From Acacia acuminata (taxonomy: Eukaryota; Streptophyta; Magnoliopsida; Fabales; Fabaceae): DNA of 64,000 nucleotides. The notes beneath the pieces were generated by a model. It worked only from the letters and a program-made list of their open reading frames with translations, did not search any database and was not told the DNA's origin. Both the position numbers and the translations under genes were made by a program. Shown one piece after another: positions 23,575 to 34,409 of the stretch (its first letter is position 1; each line of letters starts with the position of its first letter). The stretch spans positions 744,001 to 808,000 of the forward strand of contig JAFJYI010000303.1 of the NCBI GenBank assembly GCA_019022655.1, written 5' to 3'.

Positions 23575-23900
23575 TTTGGAATCTTCGGTTCCGACTAATC
23601 CGGATTTGTCCCAAATCCACGATCGTGGGGAAAAGTTGCAAACACCATTTTTTTCGGATCTGGTTTCTCTCCTTTACCCCTTCCCATCCTTTTCCCTCAT
23701 TTTTCCTTTTAAATCGTTGAATTAAGATCTCAAATGTCCCTATTTACCATCGTTTCCCATTATAATAACATTTTTATCATATGATAAATCTGAAACGTTA
23801 AAATCTTAATTCGGCAGAAAAGGGAAAAGGATGGGAGGGGTAGATTAGAGAAGCCAGGTCCATTTTTTTCATTCTCACGACTCGGGCGGGGACGTGGTTA
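23575..23900. repeat. Hairpin-like element at the edge of copy B
   Basis: GGATCTGGTTTCTCTCC (about 23657) with CCCTTCCCATCCTTTTCCCT is mirrored on the opposite strand by AAGGGAAAAGGATGGGAGGGG and AGAGAAGCCAGGTCC (about 23820-23862). The centre is near 23775. Copy A contains only the left arm (10140-10295, with a local tandem duplication of the ACCATC...CCATTAT unit at 10258-10336) and stops at the loop. Confidence 0.6.
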
Positions 23901-25944
23901 AAAGAGAGTAAGTCTCTTACCACTTGCTTTCAATGAATGTTGGTAATCATATATATTATCCCAATGAAATTGAGTGCAATGGAAGGAGCTGGCCTCTTAT
24001 AGTATGACGATTTCATGTTTGATTGTGTCTCAAATAGGACTATTTCCATCAAAGTTTATCCATTACGCCTAAGATTAACAAAATAATCTATATCTCAACT
24101 CATTCTCAAATTATAATTATGAGCTGAGATATAAATAATGACTAGGATTTGAACTGATCTGTTAACGCTAATTAAAAATGCAAAAGAAAAATATTATTAA
24201 AATGGTATCAAATGAAGGGATCAACATAGAAAAGAATGTGGAATGAAAATAGTACAAAGAGATTATACTATATATATATTCTGAAATAATAGAGTGAGGA
24301 ATCTGATTCGCACTCGCACTAGGTGATGTTTAGGCTTTGGGAAGATGATGTAACCAAATTTCCAAATATAGCAAAATCTATTCTTTAGTGGACAGACACT
24401 GTCATTTCCAGATCCCATTTCAAAATCCCACCCCCACTACATCCTATACACATATAGGCCCCCAGAAATACAATTCATTAATGTACTAAAAATTGAGTTC
24501 TTTAAAAAAAAATGGTTTCATTAAATTTAACTGGGTATGAGATTCGAATGCACATGCAGCATTAGCATTAGGAGTCTGAAAACAAACATGTCGTGTGACA
24601 TATTCCAATCCAACCTCGAAAACTTTTACTACTTATCAAATTGAGGGGACAACAAATAATGAATACTCAGTGAATAATATATGTGTGTGTGTCGCTTATA
24701 ACTATTTTATTTGAACTAAGGAAAGATAATTAAATAAAAACAGGTAAAAAGGAAAATATAACTAAATCATTGATATTATTTGGAAAGGAGAGAATTTTAG
24801 TCTATTTACACTCTTATATATCATAACAGGCAATGGCCTTATAGCTTAATGACCTAAAGATATATAGGAAGGAGCCAAGAAGGGTGTGTATGTAAGAAGT
24901 GAAGAAGAGAGGGTGTGGTGCTTTGAAGCAGAGGAGGCACATGGAACGTTGTTGTATGAGCATGTGAGCCTAGACGACTTCATGTGCCTCCTGCCCTCTC
25001 CACTCCATACTAATGCCCTTCTCTCATAACTATCACTCTTTGTTTAAGATATACCATTTTGTCTTTTTTATAAGTTCAGTTTCATATAATAAATGATATT
25101 GTAATAATTTTACCTATATTAATTGTACCTATGAAGGTAAAGAGGAAAGAAAAAAGTTGAAAAATATTCAATCATAAACGAAGACAAAGTTAAAAATCTA
25201 TCACATAATCATTGAGTTAACTACCTCTCTTTGGTATGTGAGATTTGGTCAAAATAGACTTATAAATAAGATGGTAGTAGGTAGAGAGTAGGATTTAGGA
25301 TATAGAGACTCATCAATTTCACAGCCCAATTATACATTTCACATCTTCTGTGTCCCCCAAACCCATATCTCTCCATCTTCTGATTCCTCAATGATACAGC
25401 CTTTTCAATTCCCCCATTCCTCCTTTTCTTTTCTTATTATAGCATTGCTTCACCCATGTTTGCCTCTATCTATTATTGGTCATTCATCGACCGCTATCCT
25501 TGAACGAGGTTACAGGCTTGAGTCTAGCATTGATATGTTTGAGTGCATGCGTGTCAAATATCTGCGCTATTTAACTTGTTGACAATCATCTCTTAACATT
25601 TTATATGGGATATCTTAACTAGTAATTTTAATTTATTAATTATTAGAAGTTGAGCATTTAACTAGAGGCTTTTTTGTTCTGTTTAAAAAAAACTAGCTAG
25701 TAGTTTTTTGTTGAGAAAAATGAAGGCAATTAATGATGAGGGTATATGTGTAAAAGGAATGAAGTGATGAGAAAGAAAATGATGGGTTGGTGCATATATA
25801 CAAAGTATGGTCTATATATAATAATTCAATGTCGCTTGCAAACAGGGATGGATATGTCTCATGTGTGTGATCGTTTTACCTAACAAAACACAAGGACAAG
25901 TGCAAGGAATGTAGGAACGAGGTAATCAAAAGGACAAAGGAGTC

Positions 25945-25984
<40 letters not shown>

Positions 25985-26979
25985 TGGATCGAAGTGAGAG
26001 TGGTGGCTTGCACCAAGCCTATTGGTTTGTAATTAAGTGAGGTGAACAAGCGGGAATAATAATGATGTTGAAATAAGCTTTGAGCTCAGCCATGAGACTC
26101 ACTTTCCAAATCCAACACGACAAGCTTTTCTAATTATAATTACTAGATGATGAATCGAGGAGAACAAAATAACGACCACTTCATCACCCCCAGCATGCTC
26201 CAAATAATTAATAATTCATGTTATACAACGGAATATATACATGTTTTGTAAACTTATTTCATTGAAATTACTTAATTTCTACTCTGAAATTTAGTTTTTT
26301 ATATAATGATGTAATTGCCGTTAATGAAATTAATTGTCACTGTCTTAATTGTTGTTGTTATTTGGTAAATTAAAATTGTTAATTTGTTACTTATTAAACT
26401 ATTGCTATCATTTTGTATATTAAAATTTAATCTAAGCATATTTCCCAGTTGTTTCACAGTAATTGGAGGCTTGGAAGAAGCAATAGAGAGAGCAAAATGG
26501 CTAGTTGAAACCTAAATATAAGTATTAAGGGATTGGTGCAAGTGGCTGATTTTTCAATGTTAATTAAATAAAATAATAAGGAAATGTGGGATGGATGGAA
26601 GAAGCATGTTGTGGCTTGGTGCCACCCACTACAATCAAAAGAAACATCCTTTGAGATTCGGAAAATTTCAAAAATAAAAAATAAAAAGCAAAAATAGAAT
26701 AGAATACTTAGCCATATATCCTTGTACATAATAAATTAAATATGTTTCTATTTTGTCCTGTTCTCCTCAATTGTTCCTCCCTGAGATTCCCCAGCTTCCT
26801 CATTCTAATCGTCTTATTTGGGAGCATCCCTATCTGAATAAACACCACTCCGGCACTCCCATTCCTATGTTATCAATCCCCTGTACAAGAGAAAGAGAAG
26901 AAAAGACCCGTATAGTCATTTCTAAACATAGAGAGAAAAAAAAAAATTATAAATCAGCTATTATATCTTGATATGCAAG
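23901..26979. other. Intergenic DNA
   Basis: No protein gene can be supported; short ORFs (for example 25391-25582) have no recognisable family. It holds a TA microsatellite at about 25949-25976, a candidate imperfect hairpin at about 24905-25020 (listed separately), GGCTTGCACCAAGCC at about 26004, and scattered MITE-like AT-rich blocks. Confidence 0.5.
24905..25020 (+). other. Imperfect hairpin, weak small-RNA precursor candidate
   Basis: AGGAGGCACATG (24933-24944) is exactly complementary to CATGTGCCTCCT (about 24981-24992). Pairing extends less perfectly outward (GAAGCAG.. with CTGCCCTCTCC..) over about 25-30 nt per arm, with a loop of about 36 nt. This has the size of a plant miRNA foldback, but I recognise no known miRNA sequence, and a MITE remnant would look similar. 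Confidence 0.25.
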
Positions 26980-26988
26980 AATAAGTTA

Positions 26989-28088
26989 GGGAAAATTCCA
27001 AATAAATACCATTTGAATTTGTAAAACCCCCAAAAGTCCGTCGAATTTGTAAAAAGACTGAGAAGTACCAAGGACCTATGAGGGATATGCAAATTCGAGT
27101 GAAATTACCTTTTTACCCTTAGTTTTAAATAAATAAATAAATAAACATTAGCAGAAAAGTTTTTTTCTGTTTGCTGTTTATCTAATTAGACAATATTACA
27201 ATAAGCTTTTTGCTGTTTCCCTTGGCAGAAAAGTTTTAAAATAATTTTTTAGCACAAATTTTACACAATTAGTAGATTGACACCGAAGCGCTTGTGGATG
27301 AAGGTCATGAGTCATGAGAACTTCGAAACCCTAAGCCAGGTTGCAATCCATGGACACTCGGAATGAAATATCATACGAGTCCTTTATTAGCATCGGTCAT
27401 GACTCGGATTTGCATCGAACCGCCGATATGTAATCGATGGTTTCCTCTAGAATCACCTAGGAAATGGTTGTTTCTCGCAACCAGAACCAACCGACCAAGG
27501 AACCTCACATTACTCGCATAGCCGGTAAGGTCTTCCCCTTCAACCGAACACGCTCATTCTCGGCTTTCTCGTAGGAAATTCCGGTTGCCACCCTCGTCAC
27601 CGTCTACCTTCTTCCTCTTGTGGTTCCCGAACTTCGGCTTGAGCCGATTCGTGAGAATCGCCCCGCTCCACCGTGTCCTCCCTTTGGCGATGGCGGGACC
27701 CCATCGGCGGCTTTACGGACTTCTTTCCGCGTCGAGAAGCCTCGCCGCCACGAGCCGGAAGAGCCACCATTGAGGTTGAGCCGAGCCAACGCTTGGCGGA
27801 GCTTGGATTTGTAGATTTGTTCTTGAGCCCGAGATTTCCATCCGGCGTGATTCGAATCGATGTTCTTGGTGATTTGGTTGAATCCTGCTTTGAACGCTAA
27901 CACCCACAGAAAAGGAAAACCACACAAATTTGAGGGTATTTTATTTATTTAACACTAAGGGTAAAAATGTAATTTGACCCAAATTTGTATATCCCTTATA
28001 AGTCCTTTGTATCTCTCAGTCTTTTTACAAATTCAACAGACTTCTGAGGGTTTTACAAATTCAAATGATATTTATTTGGAATTTTCCC
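26989..28088. mobile_element. Pack-MULE carrying a captured bHLH gene fragment
   Basis: A 1.1-kb element with perfect 9-bp target duplications AATAAGTTA (26980-26988 and 28089-28097). The terminal inverted repeats are about 150 bp long: the left end starts GGGAAAATTCCAAATAAATA and the right end is its complement, TATTTATTTGGAATTTTCCC with the intervening bases. Both arms include the ACAAATTC..GGGTTTTACAAATTC-type segments and the TTTTTACCCTTAG block. The central part (about 27290-27925) has distinctly higher GC than the arms and encodes a bHLH147-like protein on the minus strand. MULE termini around a host gene fragment define a Pack-MULE. No transposase is present. Confidence 0.92.
27335..27927 (-). 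pseudogene. Captured bHLH147/148/150 (AIF)-like transcription factor, broken
   Basis: On the minus strand from 27927: a Trp-rich start of the conserved region (NHAGWKSRAQEQIYKSKLRQ, then ALARLN), STRKEVRKAAD, and after a frameshift near 27690-27700 AKGRTRWSGAILTNRLKPKF. Further frame changes lead to LPAMRV, LVGWF-like sequence, VILEETIDYISAV and MQIRVM. This is the order of the AIF/bHLH147 group: W..DAQ..IY...L..AL, REVAD..LA..A.GR.RWSRAIL, then the atypical HLH ending LLEE..DYI.ALE.QV.AM. That group lacks the basic DNA-binding region and antagonises growth-promoting bHLHs in brassinosteroid responses (family knowledge). Two or more frameshifts and three or more stops break it, so it is not expected to give a full protein. 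It lies entirely inside the Pack-MULE. Confidence 0.85.
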
Positions 28089-28121
28089 AATAAGTTAATT
28101 ATAAGTGATCTATTATATTTT

Positions 28122-28372
28122 TTCTCATGGTCCTAAATATAAAACATAGTTGACTTTTTTAAGAGATCAATGAAGCTAAATAAGTTATTTAATCATATTA
28201 TATATTATGTATTATTGTATTATATATCAGTTTATAAGTTAAGCAAAATATAGAGTTTGGAGAAAAAATGATAAATATAAATATTTTAAAATAATTTCAT
28301 TAACTTTCTTAATATATCTCAAAAAAAAAAAAAACAGCTCTATCTTAGAAAAAGAGTAAAAGAAGATCGGAG
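28122..28372. repeat. Stowaway-like MITE
   Basis: Same family as 16855-17079: CTCATGGTCCTAAATATAA at the left is complementary in pattern to AGATCGGAG at the right, with TAGTTGACTTTTTTAAGAGA and GTTTATAAGTTAAGC internally as in the copy B element. The right arm is disrupted by an A-run. Boundaries are approximate. Confidence 0.6.
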
Positions 28373-28480
28373 TAGTATTCTTTTTATTTGCCAACGGACT
28401 TCTTGATATGAAGGAATGAATGTATACAATTTATATCGCAAAGCTGCATAGAGACAAAAGCCTTATAAATATACTAAGGG

Positions 28481-28539
<59 letters not shown>

Positions 28540-29102
28540 ATACAGAGCAGAGTAACAGCATTTACAAATATATAAATAATGTAGCTAGCTTCCTCTTTTT
28601 AATATTTTATATATGGGCATTCATGACATTAACCATTATATTTTTTATGCCAAAAATGATGCTATTTTCTTACTAGCTAATTGCTCTGGCCTCTGGGATT
28701 AATGCTGTTAAATTTACATACTCCTTTGCAGCAGCTGCACATGAAAACTTTGTAGATCAATACCAGATTCAGAACCTATAGCTGTGTGTTGCTGCGTATA
28801 CATTCAAAATAATAAATCATAGCTAACTGTTTTGCCTCAATTCATCAAGATCAATATATATGTGTGTGCAATGAAAATTTACGCCACTAGTTATTTTTTT
28901 GTTTCATATATTCTCAAAGATTTTTTTATAAGTTAGTCTAGCTTTCATTAAAAAGTCCACATGAAATGATTTCTCTCAAGAACACGATGAGAGACAAAAG
29001 TTCATCTTTTTTTCTATTGTCAGGAATTTTCTTCCACATTTTCTAGGTTTTTCTCACAAATATTGCTGTAAAAAAATCCTTATTCTGTGTGATTGGTTGC
29101 GG
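28373..29102. other. Intergenic DNA with long poly(A)
   Basis: A pure A-run of about 53 bases occupies 28483-28535. No retroelement body is recognisable directly to its left, so it may be an expanded homopolymer or the tail of a decayed LINE or SINE. No gene. Confidence 0.5.
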
Positions 29103-29110
29103 CGAATGAG

Positions 29111-29402
29111 CAGAGGCGGAATTAGGGAGACTAGGGGTGGCCCCCGCCCCCCTAAAACTACAGAACTTTACCCAAAAGTATAGGAAATTATATTTTAATC
29201 TTATAAAAGTTTCAATCTTTTCACTTTAGGTTTTTTAGAAGGACTAAAATGAAAATAGTGAAATATTTATAGGTTGAAATATAATTTCCTAAACTTTTGG
29301 GTCCAATTTTGTAATTTTTGCCCCCTAATTTCAAATACCAACTTCACTGTGTCCTATTTTGTAATTTTCGCCCCTCTAATTTCAAATCCTGGCTCCACCC
29401 TA
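29111..29402. mobile_element. hAT-like MITE with 8-bp TSD
   Basis: CGAATGAG is repeated at 29103-29110 and 29403-29410, an 8-bp duplication typical of hAT elements. The left end is CAGAGGCGGAATTAGGG; the right end on the opposite strand is TAGGGTGGAGCCAGGATTT, the GGCGGA/GGAGCCAGG pattern common in plant hAT-type MITEs. Internally CCTAAACTTTTGGGTCC and ACCCAAAAGTATAGG are inverted copies. There is no ORF. Confidence 0.8.
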
Positions 29403-29410
29403 CGAATGAG

Positions 29411-29974
29411 AGATTTTCTTGTTGAGCTGTGAGAGATGACAGTTCGCAGCCCATAAGCGATGAAATTATAAGATAAATAAAAGAAGAAGAAGAAAAACCT
29501 ATCTTAGCTGTTTAGCTACGGGATTGACTATCATCTTCTTCTTTTACTGTTTTTTTGTTCCCTCCTATTCTTTTTTATTAGTCATTTTAACTTTTAGATT
29601 GAAATGTGAAGGGTTCTTATTGAATTGAATTTGTCATCAAAATATTCTTTTTATATTTTTTTATTGTAGTTTTAAATCATCATAACTAAACTTAAGCAGT
29701 ATTTTAATAATTGATATTTTATTAGACACTAAATCTGAACTGTTTATATTTTAATCAATAGTGGATGAGAAAAAAATGGTAAGAATATAGGAGACAACGG
29801 TAGCCAAATCCGATCAAAGAAGAGTAATTTGTTAGAATTTTGATATGATGACTTTTGTTGTTGTTTTATTGTCAATTTTGTGGTAAGTGGTTTTCGTTGT
29901 GGCCGGTGGTGGGAAAGCGATCCGTGATGGCTTTGAAAATGGGAAAAGAAAAGGTCAAAAACAATGGGGGTGAG
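29411..29974. other. Intergenic DNA
   Basis: AT-rich, with no supported gene. The ORFs around 29744-30142 (minus) and 29855-30061 (plus) run across a transposon boundary and show no family. Confidence 0.5.
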
Positions 29975-29983
29975 GAATTTGCA

Positions 29984-30237
29984 GGACGCGGATTTCCTAA
30001 GAAGCAGGTGTCTCAGTATCCTATAGAAGTAAGATCTGAGCCGTCTCGGCCCAAAAAATAAATCTAACGTCTGAAAAGGATTTTTAAAATTTTTATAAAA
30101 ACCGGACGCGGTAGTTTTTAATACATGTGGTTTTTTGGACATTAATGATTTTGACCCTTAAATCAACTTTCAGACGACTGAGATGTAAAGATATTGAGAG
30201 ATATTGAGGGAACCGATTCTGAGAGAATCCGGATCCG
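29984..30237. mobile_element. Mutator-like MITE with 9-bp TSD
   Basis: A perfect 9-bp duplication GAATTTGCA (29975-29983 and 30238-30246) flanks a 254-bp element. The left arm begins GGACGCGGATTTCCTAAG; the right end read on the opposite strand begins CGGATCCGGATTCTC. Inside, TGTCTCAGTATC, AAGATCTGAGCCGTCT and AACGTCTG match the complements of GATATTGAG, AGACGACTGAGATG and CAGACG. TIRs of about 90 bp. Non-coding. Confidence 0.82.
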
Positions 30238-30246
30238 GAATTTGCA

Positions 30247-31336
30247 TCCCCAGTTTTGAAACTGAAAAGGGAACAAGAAAGTGAGGGGGATTGAAAAAGC
30301 AATCCTCGTAAAACACACTCTGTCCTTTCTAATCGCTAATTAGGAGCACACGGCTTAAACATGCATGTGGCTGCCGGCAGTAAAGCTTTCCTTTTTCAAA
30401 ATATAATATAAAAATGCTGCAACCATTTTCAAATTTTGATTTTAACACAATAATAGTTGGCAAAACGAGTCTTTTAGTCTTAATAATAAAACATATTTAT
30501 CACACACCATTAAATTAAATTAAATTATAATGGGCGGTCATGAGTACCACCGCTCTGAAGTATAAATGTCTCTCTCCAATTTTTAAAAAAAAAAAATTAT
30601 AATCTAAATTATTAAGCAGCAGATATTTTGAAGAGCATGAAGGAGCTAGGCCTTTTTTTTTTTTTTTTCCCTGAGTCTGACTCAAATTAATTATACAAGA
30701 TAACTTATTATAGGAAGTGTAATTTCCAGAAATAGGAATAAAATTATTACGAGTATGTTCCACCTTTGGCATAGTGATGTATATCCAAATCACACAAACC
30801 CACATTATAATTATGATATAATTTATAATATTCTATCTTATCCTGAATATAAGGCTTTGTTAATTTTTTTTGGGAAATATTCAAATAAGTTATTTATTCT
30901 TCTCATATGTTATGTATTATAATATTATATATTAGTTTATAAGTCGACAAATTAATTTAGAGAAAAAAATAAAGATATAAATACTTTAAAGTAATCTAAT
31001 CTGTTTCCATAATCTTTATTTGGAAAAAGTGATATACATTTTATATTTAGAACTGGAGCTAGTAGTTTAATTTTTTATCATTATTATTGAGTTTTTAATT
31101 AAACCATTATGTGTTTTTTGAAAAATATTCTTAACTATGTTTTATTAATTGATCTCAAATATTACATCACAAAATTTGTAATACAATTTACACTATAAAT
31201 TTTATCTTATATTTAAGACAATAAAAAAAAAAAAAAAAAGTGATCGGATATGCCTATAAATCAGTAGGATTGTCAAAACTATAATCGACTTAAAACCAAC
31301 CATGTGTCCGATTCAAAAACAAACAAACAATTGACT
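30247..31336. other. Intergenic DNA with a Stowaway-like block
   Basis: No gene. About 30830-31065 is a decayed member of the Stowaway-like family at 16855 (TCCTGAATATAAGGC at the left, TTCTCATATGTTATGTATTA and TTAGTTTATAAGTCGAC inside). T-rich and A-rich runs occur at about 30653-30668 and 31222-31239. Confidence 0.5.
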
Positions 31337-31339
31337 AGC

Positions 31340-31734
31340 CAAAAATTTAAAGTATCTTTTAGTCTTTTAAGTTTCACATAAGCGCATACTTTTGGTTAGT
31401 TAACTTCATAAAGTATATTTTTTGTCCTAAAATTCTAACAATTAATGTAATGTTTAATTTAAAATCTTTGACATAAATAATTCAAGCGATGACTAATAGC
31501 GTTTGATTACACAAATTTTATATATTCTTTAATTTACTCGTATTTTAGATTTAAACCTAATAGCATTTAATCATAAAATTATCACTTAAATTTATACCGG
31601 TATCACTTGAGTTTGTATTTTCCGTTAGCAAAACTAACGGTGTTAGAATTATAGGACTAAAAGTATACTTTATAAAGTTAAGGGATTAAAAGTATATTTC
31701 ATATAAAGTTAAAGAACTAAAAAGTATCTTTAGC
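31340..31734. repeat. Mutator-like MITE, same family as 46478-46805
   Basis: The left arm has TTTAAAGTATCTTTTAGTC and the right arm GAACTAAAAAGTATCTTTAG, an inverted pair. The interior shares GACTAAAAGTATACTTTATA, AAACTCAAGTGATA-type (here TCACTTGAGTTTG) and the CATTTAATTACACAAATTTTA-type segments with the element at 46478. I could not fix an exact TSD, so the ends are approximate. Confidence 0.6.
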
Positions 31735-31889
31735 CGCTAAAAAATGAACAAGGATATTGTGGGGTCTTTTTTTTCCCCTCAGAAGAGGATAATATGGGTT
31801 TAATGGACAATAAATATTTGTGTTGACATGATTAACTACAGATTTAGCATGGATGACAAGGATACAGATAAACAGTACTACTTTAATCG

Positions 31890-32130
31890 ATTTTAGAGGG
31901 ATTAAGGATAAGAGTTAAATTAGTTTACTTTATTCATTTTTCTGAAATGCTCTTATATAAATTTTACAATTCAATTATCATGCTCATTTCATATATATAA
32001 TCCTTCATTCATATCTTAGGAAGAAATTGAAGGGTATTTTAGGAAGAAATTGACTAAAATTAGAATTTTGTTCTATAATTAGAACCAAAATTAACTTAGA
32101 TGTTGTCTTATAATTAGGATCGAAGGAAGT
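31890..32130. repeat. Stowaway-like element (family of 7173 and 37109)
   Basis: The body matches 37135-37334: GATTTTAGAGGGATTAAGGA, then AATGCTCTTATATAAATTTT, GGGTATTTTAGGAAGAAATT and a right end CTTATAATTAGGATCGAAGG. The left terminus is missing or very diverged. Confidence 0.6.
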
Positions 32131-33392
32131 AATATAAGATATTTTCGTTTTTCATACATGTTTTTTAAAATTCTAATAATTTAATCAAAATCGATCTAAT
32201 AGATCTGACCATGTAATTAACCTTAAACCCGTGTCCTGGTAAATTCAGTGTCTGGTTTGATTCTAAAAACTTTGGTACGAGGCTGATGCTTACCTTTTCT
32301 CTTGATTTAAATATTTAAAAGAGCAAATGATAGAAAAAGAATTTTAAAATTATAAAATCCTAAATTAAATTTATTATTAGAAATTGATAAAATAATGACG
32401 GCACTTGATAAATAATTCACAAATCATTTTTAAAAAAAAAATACTTTATTTAACATTTTATAATTTCAAAAACTCTTTTTTTTTTTTTTATCATCCTCTC
32501 TATTTAAAAATTCATATTTTGACATTATTATTGTAATATAAATGTTAGGCTAATATTTAAAGGCACATGGGGTCTACAAGGGGAGCTTTAGTCTTTAGAG
32601 GGGCATATAGACCAGATATTCCCAATACATGGAATTTGCATTTAGAGACAGATCCATTGCATCCTTTTATTTACTTTGACTATTCCCTTCCCTAGTTATA
32701 AATATCTACCTTATCACCACTCTCTCCTCTCTGTTTTTTTTAATTTTAAAATCACTTCCTTCCCTTTTATGTGTCCTCTTTTAGGTAAAGCTGACTTTTT
32801 TTTTTTTTTTTTTTTTTTTTGGGGTCTCAAGAGAAACATTAATTGCTTTAAATTAAAAGCATTTCCCAATTAATTAAAAGCAAACTTTATATTAATGATC
32901 AGCTAAATAAAGCTGTCACTTCATTCATGCATACCATTCAACGCTTGTACTGTTCACTAATTCGTTACTTTGGATGAATCTTTACCATTTGGATGCTCAT
33001 CACAGACAGGTCCCCTCCTCCTTTTGGCCTCGCTTCTTTTCAAACTGAACATACATATATGCATGCATCCTCCAAAGAATATGTACGTGACATGTTTCAT
33101 TGAACCTAAATACTTTTGCGCTACTGATTCCTCAATAGCTGGTCAATTACAACAACCTCGGGGAATGAAAAGTCCCGTGAAGATGTACTTCACATCCCGT
33201 GTACCTTTAGCTCATAACAGTTAGCGTCTCGTTTTTGATATTATCCGATTTGAAATCTATCATCCCCCCCCCCCCTACTTTTAAAAACGTCGAAGGGGGA
33301 GGTATTCAAGCTTTTATAAAGGCGTTTTTAATTCGCTACACTTTTTAACCCATATTAGACATAACATATGTCACACATATAGTATGAAGTCT
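32131..33392. other. Intergenic DNA
   Basis: No gene can be supported. The ORFs at 32676-32873 and 32970-33224 show no family; the first is built over a T-run (about 32799-32820). A C-run at 33265-33277 is next to AT-rich sequence. Confidence 0.5.
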
Positions 33393-33401
33393 TTTAAAAA
33401 A

Positions 33402-33644
33402 GGGTTAAAAACCAATTTTGTCCTTAAAATATGTGCCTAGGAGCAATTTCGTCTCTAAAATTTTTGGCGTAGCAATGTTGCCCCTCCGTTAACTGTCCTA
33501 ACGGTCAACGTTAGGGTTTTTAACGAAGGCGCAATATTCTTTACGTTTTTAAATTTCGAAAAAATTATACGCCGAAAACTTCGAGGGGGGGAAGATTTCT
33601 TTCTTGGGCCAAGCATCTTTAAGGGTAAAATTAGCCCTTAACCC
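33402..33644. mobile_element. Mutator-like MITE with 9-bp TSD
   Basis: A perfect TTTAAAAAA duplication (33393-33401 and 33645-33653) flanks a 243-bp element starting GGGTTAAAAACCAATTTTGT and ending AAAATTAGCCCTTAACCC. The end GGGTTAA is shared with the fold-back element at 21044. Inside, CCGTTAACTGTCCTAACGG is a short palindromic block. No ORF. Confidence 0.82.
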
Positions 33645-33653
33645 TTTAAAAAA

Positions 33654-34363
33654 TAAGAGTTGGACCGAATAGATTAACATATACAATAGAATTGATCAAA
33701 GGCAAAAAAAAAAAAAAAAACATACAATAGTCATTGATGAACTCTTTTAATTAACAATTTATAACAATATTTGGTTTGTTGATATAACATAATTACATAG
33801 TATGATTTATATGGTTAATCACATCTAATGTTATAAGGCATGTGGTTGTGTACGTGTACATGCTAAGCTAGTGTGGTTTCTCATATAAGAGTGTGTATCA
33901 AGTCTAATAAAGGTTTTGAAAACTAATTGTTGTGTGTGGGTATGTGTTTTGGGAGATGGTTAAATTAATTAATAACGATGGAGCAGCTTTATAAATTTTT
34001 GATTTGAACGTAGATTATGACGTTAATGAAGTTTAAGAGATATTTTCAGTGGGATAAGTATGGCTACGTATGCTTTTATAACACGTGTCTGAATTGGATT
34101 TTCTTCTTTCTAGATGATTATGCAGTTCTCTAATATGCTCTCGTATTTGAATTGACATCCATATATATTCTTCCTCCAAATATCGCAAATGTCAATTAAG
34201 TTGATTGATGGGTTACGCATTTAATCTATAACCACAAATTTAGATCATCCCCATAAGTCACCCCAACAATACAATGAATGTGTAATAACTATGAGAAAAA
34301 ATTATTAAATTCATTAATTTTATATACAAAATTATAATGGATTAATACCTAATTTTGCTGGGA

Positions 34364-34409
<46 letters not shown>

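Larger units (their letters stand above)
16693..23790. repeat. Segmental duplication, copy B
   Basis: Direct duplicate of 2078-10335. Private insertions are the Stowaway MITE 16855-17079, the Mutator-like fold-back element 21044-21931, the SINE 22833-23035 and the LINE tail 23289-23547. Copy A shows continuous sequence at the first two sites and at the LINE site, apart from small indels. The LINE and the Stowaway-like element of copy A are missing here. The right edge lies in the loop of a hairpin-like element (about 23640-23870) whose left arm only is retained in copy A. Confidence 0.9.

Noticed and set aside
26000..26020. miR168-like sequence (CTTGCACCAAGCC)
   Set aside because: Only a short palindrome; no 21-nt match to the miRNA and no extended foldback.
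29744..30142. 132-codon minus-strand ORF as a gene
   Set aside because: It runs through the boundary of the Mutator-like MITE at 29984 and has low-complexity composition and no family.
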